A DNA stretch of 62,267 nt, from assembly GCA_016744335.1 (NCBI GenBank), contig JADGEO010000020.1:1-62267 (forward strand), in the 5' to 3' direction. Both the position numbers and the translations under genes were made by a program. The stretch's first letter is position 1, and each line of letters opens with the position of its first letter. The DNA is from Anaerolineales bacterium (GTDB lineage Bacteria; Chloroflexota; Anaerolineae; Anaerolineales; Villigracilaceae). Shown here one piece after another: positions 1 to 7,471 of this stretch. Below the pieces are notes generated by a model. The model saw only the letters and a list, made by a program, of their open reading frames with translations. It searched no databases and was not told the DNA's origin.

Positions 1-565
1 TTGACTTTTTAAGGTGCTTTTCAAACACTGTCGAAGAAACACTTGACCTATTTTACAGAAAAATATTTGCACAATCATACAAATCAAGGCAAAAGAATCC
101 TCATGGCATACGCATCGCTTATCTTAGAAGAAAGATACCAGATAAAAGCACTTTTGGATACTGATATATCGCGAGAAAGTGAGAAAAAATTCTTGATCGC
201 ATAGTTTTGTTGTGTTAACATGCGCAATAGTGTTTCCGCTTGATAAAATACTACGCGAGTAAGATGAATATAACGCCTCAAATTTCAGCAGAATACCCCA
301 ATTTTTATTAGGTACATAAATTCAACTTTTAAGCACAACAAACTAAAAGGTCGTAGAGAGATGAAGGTTGTGCGGCAACGCGGTTGGGGATAAGTTGCTA
401 GACTGCGTTAGAGATTTATGGATTTTGCGTTATGATTTTCCCGAAAGTTCCTATTTTGATACAGAAAAATATAAGAAAGGGGGGGAGACAATCTACTTGA
501 CCACCGGAAACATTGGTCTCGCTTTCTACGAAAAAACTTGTCACTTGTTTTAGAACCACTACCCT
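1..565. other. Intergenic/window edge, no recognised feature
   Basis: I see no credible gene here. The short open frames lack recognisable motifs and have no convincing ribosome binding sites. No tRNA, clear hairpin terminator or copy of the repeat families found elsewhere in the window was recognised. It lies downstream of the GH3 gene, which reads leftward and ends at 566. Confidence 0.5.
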
Positions 566-3292
566 CTATCTTTCTATTTCCCTTCGCATCCAAGTCCATC
601 CTACTAGCCATCCCAAAAGCTCAGCAAATAAGATGAAAACTACTATACCTATAATATCGTTTTCTATAATAACTTCTGTTCCGGGTAAGCCAAGCGTAAG
701 ATAATTATAGGCAAGCATACCGCCTAAAAGAGTAGAGAGTGCCCAGCGCAACCCCCAACGTGTGGACTCTGTCTGCTTGCCCGCGATAAATGTTATCCAA
801 GCGCCAAGTGCCCATAGAAGAAAGGCAATAAACCAAGTTCTAATACGCGGCTTTCCCTCTTCAACATAAAGAGAAGTCTCAGGTGTATGTGTTGGGGTGA
901 GTGTAGATGTGGCGGTAGGGACTTCTGTTACCGCGGGGGGGATAATGGTAACAGCGACCGCAACTCCTTCATCTGATATATCGAGACGCAAAATCTCTGA
1001 GACTGTTGCTTCGCCGCTAGAAACTCGGATATCAAGTAGCCCCGTCTGGCTTAGTTGGAAGTCGGCGCGGGCAATGCCACCTGATGTTTGGGTTCGGATA
1101 AATTGCGGCGTATCGCTTTCGTTGCCTATCGTGAGTGAAAAAGTGACCGCTGTTCCATCTGGCACGAGATTGCCGTTGTGGTCTAAAATCGCACCTGTGC
1201 GAACTGCTAGCGTATCGCCAACCTCAAACATGGGGATGGCTGTGGGCGCAAGCGTGGCAGAATCTGCTTGGGGCGTGGAAGGTGCTTCTTGGGGCTGATC
1301 CAAGTTTAGGGTCAGGAGTTGTTCCGCTGTTGGTTGGGTTACGGTATCCAGCTCATATCCTATCCCAGAGATGGAAACTGGCGCGGCGCCCACAGGAGTC
1401 AATTCCTTAAAAATAAGACGTGCGGCTACATCTATAAAAGGGGACGCATAAGAATATAGACCGTAATAAGCGGTTAGTTTAGAAATATCGGTGGCGTCGA
1501 GCGCATAGGGGGCTGTGAAAGAAAAAAGGAGTATCTTTTTTTCTCGTAGCAGAGTCTGGTTTTCGGTGAGCAGTTGGCGCAAAGTAGAGATGTTTTCTAG
1601 GCTGGTAAGGGAGATAACGACCCAATCACTTTGACGAAGGCTACTTTCAAAGAGGGTGTCTTCTTCGCTGGTTAGTGTGGACAGAAAATCGTCAAAAGAA
1701 TAGGCTGAGAGATTATTTTCATCAATTTGCTCACTGTTTTCTCCCCCATAGAGACGCAAAAGGGCTTCGGGCAGAGCTGTAGCTGAAAGGTGTATTTCTT
1801 CTTCACAGGTTTCGCAGGGCGTGCTAGTTTGCGTATCGGTGATAAAAATAATGTGCTCTTCTAGCGCGGGTGGAAAAGGAAAAACAGTGCCGAGGTCTTT
1901 TATGTCGGGGCTAATAAGCGTAGCAGAGTTTTGTGCGATGTTGAAAGAGGCTTCTTGACTTTGCCCAATCTCTTCAATCCCCATTATTGAGGGGGACACG
2001 GCACTAAGTAAGAAAGAAGGATAGAGTTCTGTTTTTTTGGTCAAAATGCGAATCAGCGCAGTATCTACCCGCTCGGCGAAGGCTGTATCTTCGTTGTATT
2101 TTTGAACAAAAAAATCGAGACTTTTGGCTAGAGATGAATAGATATCTGGGTCATCTGTTGAGATGATATTGCCCATATAAAGCAGGTCATTTCCTGCTAA
2201 AAAAGCATCTCGTGCAACAAGGTGAGCATAAAAATCTTCGCCGCTGGGGGCATAAAAATCACGGATTGCGCCGCTCCCAAGGTCGTCGCTAAGGGTTATT
2301 CCGCCAGCATCGCGCCACTCGTTAAATGGGGAAAGGGAAAAAATTTCTGTGAGTGATTTTTCGTCTAAACTAACAGGACGCGTGGTCGGGCGGATATTCC
2401 CTTGAAATCCCTGATAACGAATATGCGAAATAAGCAAAGCGTCTGTATTTGAGGGTGTAGAAAGGCTCTCTGTTGTCATAGAAAAAGGGAAAAGGTCTAC
2501 TTCTTCTAGCTCTTCTAGTGTTTTATGAACTGTGGCTATCTCTTCTTCTGGTGATCTATCTGCACTGCCACGCCCGGGGAAATGTTTGGCAGCTACAAGC
2601 ATTTTCCCTTCACTGCCAGTGTGCAACCCAGCTATGAGGGCTTTGCCCATCTCACCTACCCAAAAAGGATTACCACCAAAGGCGCGTGTCCCTAAATCAC
2701 CACTGCGGTTGGGGTCTGGGTCTTGGAGTACATCAAGGGAAGGACCTAAATAAAGATTAACGCCTAAAGCTGAAAGCTCACGCCCCAAAACTTCTCCATT
2801 TTGTGAAGCAAGCTCTGTGTTCCAAGTTGCACCTATTGCCATTTGGCTGGGTTGAGGGGATAGCCCATTTAGCCTTTCACTTTCTTCCTGTGAGATACCA
2901 ATAAATAAGGGAATATAATCGGGGCGATGCTCTTCTGTGGCATTAATTTGCGCATTATCCCAAAGTTCTTTTTGTAGGCTGGTATTGAGCTGATAAAGAT
3001 TATTTGTCGTTTCAGGGGCGGAGGTAAAATTTCCGTTTTCCGCTCGCAAAATAACACCGCCAATTGGGTGTTCTGCGAGAAAGTTGGCTAAAACCGATTC
3101 TTCTACAATTTCTGCGCCATCAAAGCTCATTAAAAATAATTGCCCAACGCGCTCTTCAGGGGTCATGTTTTCTATAAGAGCTAAAACTTCAGGTAGCGGG
3201 GCATCGTCTTGTGCCTGTGCGTTAAGCGGGGTAAATACAGAGAGGGTAAAAGAAAGCAAAAGTGCCCAAGAAAGAAAGGTATTACGCTTCAT
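566..3292 (-). CDS. Secreted, membrane-anchored GH3 glycoside hydrolase (NagZ-like)
   Basis: This is a GH3-family hydrolase of about 908 residues, probably cleaving beta-linked N-acetylglucosamine or a related sugar outside the membrane. The ATG at 3292 is chosen because it gives a signal peptide (MKRN, hydrophobic core, cut near AQA). The GH3 barrel shows KHFPG near residue 236 and SDDLG near 335, where the Asp is the expected nucleophile. After KHFPG the sequence is GRGSADRSPEEE, without the DSH seen in typical NagZ, so the acid/base and substrate are uncertain. A GH3 C-terminal domain follows, then an Ig-like stretch (PDGTAVTFSL), a Thr/Pro linker and about three hydrophobic C-terminal segments. 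The ATG overlaps the end of the threonine dehydratase gene by 11 nt, implying translational coupling. Confidence 0.85.
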   Translation of the reverse strand: MKRNTFLSWALLLSFTLSVFTPLNAQAQDDAPLPEVLALIENMTPEERVGQLFLMSFDGAEIVEESVLANFLAEHPIGGVILRAENGNFTSAPETTNNLYQLNTSLQKELWDNAQINATEEHRPDYIPLFIGISQEESERLNGLSPQPSQMAIGATWNTELASQNGEVLGRELSALGVNLYLGPSLDVLQDPDPNRSGDLGTRAFGGNPFWVGEMGKALIAGLHTGSEGKMLVAAKHFPGRGSADRSPEEEIATVHKTLEELEEVDLFPFSMTTESLSTPSNTDALLISHIRYQGFQGNIRPTTRPVSLDEKSLTEIFSLSPFNEWRDAGGITLSDDLGSGAIRDFYAPSGEDFYAHLVARDAFLAGNDLLYMGNIISTDDPDIYSSLAKSLDFFVQKYNEDTAFAERVDTALIRILTKKTELYPSFLLSAVSPSIMGIEEIGQSQEASFNIAQNSATLISPDIKDLGTVFPFPPALEEHIIFITDTQTSTPCETCEEEIHLSATALPEALLRLYGGENSEQIDENNLSAYSFDDFLSTLTSEEDTLFESSLRQSDWVVISLTSLENISTLRQLLTENQTLLREKKILLFSFTAPYALDATDISKLTAYYGLYSYASPFIDVAARLIFKELTPVGAAPVSISGIGYELDTVTQPTAEQLLTLNLDQPQEAPSTPQADSATLAPTAIPMFEVGDTLAVRTGAILDHNGNLVPDGTAVTFSLTIGNESDTPQFIRTQTSGGIARADFQLSQTGLLDIRVSSGEATVSEILRLDISDEGVAVAVTIIPPAVTEVPTATSTLTPTHTPETSLYVEEGKPRIRTWFIAFLLWALGAWITFIAGKQTESTRWGLRWALSTLLGGMLAYNYLTLGLPGTEVIIENDIIGIVVFILFAELLGWLVGWTWMRREIER

Positions 3293-4250
3293 AACGCCCC
3301 AAAATCTCAGCGTGAACTTCTGGCTGGATATTTCCCCCCGAAATAACGATAACACTTGGTTTTTGTGGCACTTTTTTGCTTAAAACTGCCGCTAAGCCAA
3401 CCGCGCCAGCCCCTTCAATTTTCTCGCCATATTCATGCCACGCAAAAGCAATTGCCTGCGCAACTTCATCTTCTGATACTAAAATAACTTCATCTACATA
3501 TTTTTTTATAAGCGGGATGGTGATGGATTTCTCTTCGACCGCGCCTGCTAAGCCATCTGCCAATGTGGGGAGGTCGGGAACACCAGCTTGATTGCCTTTG
3601 TAAAAAAGTGCGTGCATAAAAGCGGCTGATTCAACTTGAACACCGATGACGGTACTTCGGCTTGCCTCAGCATCCGCGTTTTGGGCTTGGGTGCCGAGAA
3701 CCGCACCGATTCCTGATAATAAGCCCCCTCCGCTAAGTGGCACAATCCATGTCATTTCTGCTGTTTCTGGGGCTTCTTCTAAAATCTCACTTGCAATGGT
3801 TCCTTGCCCAGCAATAACGTGACCATCGTTATATGGAGAGAGCCAAACAGCATCATTTCTTTTGGCGTAAGCTAAGCCTGCTTCTTCGGCATTGTGATAG
3901 CCGCCCTTAATCAATTCGATTTTTGCGCCAAGTGCGCGCATGGCTTCAATTTTTACGGCGGGGGCATCTTCCGAAACAAACACTCGCACTTTTGCGTCAA
4001 TCATTTGCCCCGCCAACGCGACCCCTTGCCCATGATTTCCGGCAGATGCAGTAACAAGCCCCATCTCACGTTCCCAGTCTTCGAGAATTAAGGCACGGTT
4101 GAGTGCGCCACGTACTTTGAATGAGCCTGTTTTTTGTTTATTTTCCCATTTAATATATAAACCGCGCTCGGCATCATGGGTGAGCGGTGTGCGGAGGATT
4201 TTTCCGTTTAGGCGTTGGGAGGCGGCTTTGAGCCATTTTTGAGGGAGCAT
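3282..4250 (-). CDS. Threonine dehydratase / serine-threonine ammonia-lyase
   Basis: This is a fold-type II PLP enzyme of 322 residues. It should deaminate threonine (or serine) to a 2-oxo acid and ammonia in the cytoplasm. The PLP lysine motif KTGSFKVRGA lies near residue 40, the Asn-containing SAGNHGQG near 67, and the phosphate-binding Gly loop SGGGLLSG near 173. There is no C-terminal ACT regulatory domain, so it resembles the short catabolic or biodegradative type more than feedback-controlled IlvA. Serine racemase or another relative cannot be excluded. It is followed by the overlapping GH3 gene. No clear Shine-Dalgarno precedes the ATG. Confidence 0.88.
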   Translation of the reverse strand: MLPQKWLKAASQRLNGKILRTPLTHDAERGLYIKWENKQKTGSFKVRGALNRALILEDWEREMGLVTASAGNHGQGVALAGQMIDAKVRVFVSEDAPAVKIEAMRALGAKIELIKGGYHNAEEAGLAYAKRNDAVWLSPYNDGHVIAGQGTIASEILEEAPETAEMTWIVPLSGGGLLSGIGAVLGTQAQNADAEASRSTVIGVQVESAAFMHALFYKGNQAGVPDLPTLADGLAGAVEEKSITIPLIKKYVDEVILVSEDEVAQAIAFAWHEYGEKIEGAGAVGLAAVLSKKVPQKPSVIVISGGNIQPEVHAEILGRYEA

Positions 4251-4304
4251 GAAAATAATAGTGTTTTTTTATTAGACTTTATTAGAAAAAAAATCAGCGG
4301 CTAG

Positions 4305-4340
4305 AAGAACCCGTTCGCTTCAAGGGAATGAGTTCTTTTT
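4305..4340. repeat. Imperfect hairpin related to the 23.3 kb terminator
   Basis: Arms 4305-4320 and 4322-4337 pair imperfectly around CTTCAAG. The sequence AGAAGAACCCG..CTTCAAGGGA..GTTCTTTT closely matches the perfect hairpin at 23336-23370, so both are probably copies of one mobile or amplified terminator-like repeat. Confidence 0.55.
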
Positions 4341-4358
4341 CTCTGGGAAAAAGAATAG

Positions 4359-4387
4359 ACTACAAAGGTCTTTAAGACCTTTGTAGT
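4359..4387 (-). terminator. Perfect 14-bp inverted repeat after the glycerophosphodiesterase gene
   Basis: ACTACAAAGGTCTT at 4359-4372 and its exact complement at 4374-4387 are separated by one base, so the practical loop is CTTTAAG. It abuts the stop codon of the gene ending at 4388. On the minus strand it is followed after a few bases by a run of five T. This suggests an intrinsic terminator separating this gene pair from threonine dehydratase. Confidence 0.6.
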
Positions 4388-5122
4388 TTATTCTTCTGTA
4401 TTGCGCAATACTTTGACCGCCAATTTTACATCATCCGTAAAAATGCCATCTATACCCCAATCGGCGAGGCGGCGCATATCTTCGGCTTCGTTTACCGTCC
4501 ATGCGTGGATGCGGCGGTTGATACCGTGCGCATTTTCTATTTGCTTTTTGGAGGTATCTTTTAGATGTGGATGCAGGGCTTGATAATCGCCATTTCTAAA
4601 AAGAAATTTGCGAACAAAAAAGCCGAGTAAATTAGGGAGAGCCAAAAGCCCACGCGGGGTTTGCGGGAGAAGCGTAGCTGTACGTTTTAGGTTTTTGGGA
4701 AGAAAAGAAGAAAAGATAATGCCATCGGCAAGATTATATTTTTTTACAACCTCAACAACTTTGTCTACAAGGTTGTCATTGCTGGTTTTGTAGTTGGTCA
4801 GCTCTACGTTGATAAGTAGTTGCCCCCCCATAAGCTCAAAGACTTCATCTAAGGTGGGGATTTTTTGCCCGTCTCCCGCATCTAGCTCTTTGAGGGCACT
4901 CAAGCTCAAATTCGCGACTCTTCCGCTCCCGTCTGTTGTTCTATCTACAGTTTGGTCGTGGATGACAACGGGAATCCCATCTGCGCTGAGTTTCACATCC
5001 AATTCAATTGCGTCTGCGCCTTGTTCTAAGGCTAGTTTAAATGCGGCTAGGGTGTTTTCTGGGGCGTGTGCTGACGCGCCGCGATGGGCAAAAATAATGG
5101 GGGATGGGAGATTTTTTAGCAT
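4388..5122 (-). CDS. Glycerophosphodiester phosphodiesterase
   Basis: This is a 244-residue cytoplasmic GDPD, which hydrolyses glycerophosphodiesters from lipid turnover to glycerol-3-phosphate and an alcohol. The N-terminus has the family signature HRGASAHAPENT (catalytic His). It is followed by ELDVKLSADGIPVVIHD, with metal-binding Glu/Asp and the second catalytic His, and DRTTDGSG. The C-terminal AWTVN and GIDGIFTDD motifs complete the barrel. No signal peptide is visible, matching cytoplasmic UgpQ-type enzymes. Its ATG lies three bases after the stop of the AAA+ gene without its own strong ribosome site, so the two are probably co-translated. Confidence 0.92.
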   Translation of the reverse strand: MLKNLPSPIIFAHRGASAHAPENTLAAFKLALEQGADAIELDVKLSADGIPVVIHDQTVDRTTDGSGRVANLSLSALKELDAGDGQKIPTLDEVFELMGGQLLINVELTNYKTSNDNLVDKVVEVVKKYNLADGIIFSSFLPKNLKRTATLLPQTPRGLLALPNLLGFFVRKFLFRNGDYQALHPHLKDTSKKQIENAHGINRRIHAWTVNEAEDMRRLADWGIDGIFTDDVKLAVKVLRNTEE

Positions 5123-5125
5123 ATT

Positions 5126-6460
5126 TTAGAGGTCCACAAAATAGGCTTGAGCGGCACTATCTATCAATTCACGTGTCATAACGGGTTCTACAGAAAGATA
5201 TTGTGAGATATCGAGAATTTGATCGCAAATATCGCGAGGATGTGAGGCGCGTAGTTTGCGATTATATTTGATATACCATTCTTGAAGCAAATAGGCGAGC
5301 CCCTGGTCGCTATATTGAACGCCCTTAGATTGAGCCACTCTACGGAAAATTTCTCTATAGCCCTCGAAGGAGGGATCTCCAATTTCAATTTTATGGCGTA
5401 AACGGCGTAAAAAAGCTTCGTCTACGAGGTCTTTTGGTGGGAGATTGGTGGAGAAAACAACCAGCACGTCAAAGGGGACTTCTAATTTGCGTCCCGTATG
5501 CAGGGTGAGAAAATCAACGCGATTCTCAAGAGGTACAATCCAGCGGTTGAGCAAATCTCGCGGGCGGACTTGTTGTCTGCCAAAATCATCAATTAATAAA
5601 ATGCCACCATTTGCCTTAACTTGGAAAGGGGCTTCGTAAAATTTATTGGTATCGTCAAAAACAAGGTCTAGCCCTGCGAGGGTTAGTTCTCCACCAACTA
5701 CAATGAAGGGGCGTTTAATTTTGACCCAACGCGGGTCACGGCGTATGCCTGTTTTGAGCGAACCTGTGCCACGTTTTGTTGCACCATCTTCTTTAACGAG
5801 TTCGTGGTTAACAGAATCGTACATTTTGATAACTTGCCCGTCTACATAAAGGGCATAGGGGATATACATATTTTGGCTCATGACCAAGTTGCCAAAAGAG
5901 CGAGCGATACTGGTTTTACCGTTTCCTGGTGGTCCGTAAAGAAAAATAGAAGCGCCCGAATTGAGGGCAGGTCCTAAGCGTTGAAAAGTGACTTCATTGA
6001 GCACCAGTTGCGACATTAATTGACGCATTGAGCGGGATGTAACGACAACTCGTCCCTGTGATTGATTTTGGACAGCGTTATTATATGTTTCCAGAGGTAC
6101 AGGCGCGGCACCAGCATATTGACTACGATCCATCGCTTCTTGCGCGCGTTCATTGCCTTTACTTGTCATTGCATAAAGATAAGAACTAGATCCAAGCCCT
6201 GCCTGCCTCGCAGATTTGATTTCGACCAATTTCTCTTTTTTTAGTTCATCAAGAATTTTGTCGGTTACGCCTGCAAAAGGGAGGGCTAGTTCTTCGGCAA
6301 CTTTAAAACCAGAGAGGTATCCCTGTGAATAGAGAATTTTTAAGGCTAAATCCTGCAACCAAAGTTCAGGAAGCCCTGTATCTTCAACACGAGTAATTGT
6401 CGGGGGTAGGAATCCCGTCCCTCCGCGAGATGATGTGCGTGGCATATTACGATTATCCAT
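5126..6460 (-). CDS. AAA+ ATPase with N-terminal winged-helix-like domain
   Basis: This is a 444-residue cytoplasmic P-loop ATPase of unknown client. Residues 1-110 look like a winged-helix module (LKILYSQGYLSGFKVAEELALPF, then a wing before YLYAMTSKGNERAQEA). The AAA+ core has Walker A GPPGNGKTS near residue 175, Walker B ILLIDDFGRQ near 289 and a sensor-1 region VVFSTNLPP near 336. A second-half Arg cluster EAFLRRLRHKIEIGD follows. The start has a good AGGAG site. It is co-directional with and just upstream of the phosphodiesterase gene. A MoxR-like or secretion-linked remodelling role is possible, but nothing in the neighbourhood decides it. Confidence 0.8.
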   Translation of the reverse strand: MDNRNMPRTSSRGGTGFLPPTITRVEDTGLPELWLQDLALKILYSQGYLSGFKVAEELALPFAGVTDKILDELKKEKLVEIKSARQAGLGSSSYLYAMTSKGNERAQEAMDRSQYAGAAPVPLETYNNAVQNQSQGRVVVTSRSMRQLMSQLVLNEVTFQRLGPALNSGASIFLYGPPGNGKTSIARSFGNLVMSQNMYIPYALYVDGQVIKMYDSVNHELVKEDGATKRGTGSLKTGIRRDPRWVKIKRPFIVVGGELTLAGLDLVFDDTNKFYEAPFQVKANGGILLIDDFGRQQVRPRDLLNRWIVPLENRVDFLTLHTGRKLEVPFDVLVVFSTNLPPKDLVDEAFLRRLRHKIEIGDPSFEGYREIFRRVAQSKGVQYSDQGLAYLLQEWYIKYNRKLRASHPRDICDQILDISQYLSVEPVMTRELIDSAAQAYFVDL

Positions 6461-6685
6461 AACAGAAATCTCCTAAACACCTTGAGAAAAATAGCGTAGG
6501 GAATTATAGCACGATGCCGAAGAGGCTATCAATTGTTTTGGTTTTGTTATAAAACTCATCTTTTTATTTTCCTTATCATGGTTATAATAGGGAATAAGAA
6601 GATTTGAGAGAACAGTTTCTCCCAATCATTGCATATCTCTATAATGCAACAGTTTTTTGGGGAGAAAATATATAGCATTTTTTTT

Positions 6686-7471
6686 ATGTTTCGTAAAATG
6701 AAAATACTTCTTCGCAACCTCAGCATTTTTATAATCCTGATTATGGGGCTTTCTGCTTGTGCGCCTACGTCTGAACGCCCAAAAGAATTGCTTATTTATT
6801 GCGGCACCACCATGTATGGTCCAGTTAGAGAAATAGCCGATATCATAGAAGTAGAAGAAGATATAAAAGTTGTTATTATTAAAGGAGGGTCAGGAAACCT
6901 ACTGCGCTCTATCGAAATAAACGGTGTAGGCGACCTTTATCTTCCCGGCTCTGCTATTTATATAGAAGATGCAAAAGAAAAAGACCTTATCGTTAGAACA
7001 GAATTAGTAGGGTATAACCGCGCCGCACTAATGGTGCAAGAAGGAAATCCGCTTAATATCAGTGAAAATCTTGAAAGCCTAATAAACCCAGATTATTATC
7101 TCGTTATAGGAAATCCAGAGAGTGGCAGTATTGGTAAAGAAACACGTCAGGTTCTAGAACAAGAGGGGTTTTATGAAGAGGTTTTGCAAAATGCCCATGA
7201 ACTAACCACCGATTCTAAAGACTTAGTTTCAGCCTTGGTAGAACAAAGAGCCGATATTGTTGTCAATTGGTATGCCGTTTCCACTTGGGAGGATAATGCC
7301 ACTTATATAGATGTGCTCCCCTTTCCTACTGACTTTTTCCCAGTAAAGGAGTTGTTTTTAGCTAAACTTAGCACAGCAAGAGAGCCTGAACTTGCTGATA
7401 TTTTTATGGACTATGCTATTACAGAAGAAGGACAAGCTATCTTTGAAAAATACGGTTTTGGTGCACCATAA
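6686..7471 (+). CDS. Lipoprotein periplasmic-binding protein (ModA-like fold)
   Basis: This is a solute-binding lipoprotein of about 261 residues. The chosen ATG (6686, another at 6698) gives a short basic start, a hydrophobic core and lipobox LSAC, so the mature Cys would be lipidated. The mature part starts ELLIYCGTTMYGPVREIADIIE, the typical opening of the molybdate/tungstate/sulfate-binding superfamily. It continues with GGSGNLLRSIEINGVGDLYLPGS and a C-terminal hinge with YAITEEGQAIFEKYGFG. No permease or ATPase gene is next to it. Its stop overlaps by one base the start of the HD-GYP sensor, so it probably presents a ligand to that protein. The ligand cannot be read from sequence. Open frame extends upstream to 6629, and no start has an ideally spaced ribosome site. 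Confidence 0.75.
   Translation: MFRKMKILLRNLSIFIILIMGLSACAPTSERPKELLIYCGTTMYGPVREIADIIEVEEDIKVVIIKGGSGNLLRSIEINGVGDLYLPGSAIYIEDAKEKDLIVRTELVGYNRAALMVQEGNPLNISENLESLINPDYYLVIGNPESGSIGKETRQVLEQEGFYEEVLQNAHELTTDSKDLVSALVEQRADIVVNWYAVSTWEDNATYIDVLPFPTDFFPVKELFLAKLSTAREPELADIFMDYAITEEGQAIFEKYGFGAP

Noticed and set aside
368..553. 61-codon plus-strand frame at the left edge
   Set aside because: No motif, poor start context and codon pattern unlike neighbours.
6686..7471. Molybdate ABC transporter operon
   Set aside because: Only the binding protein is present; the next gene is a signalling receptor, so transport is not supported.
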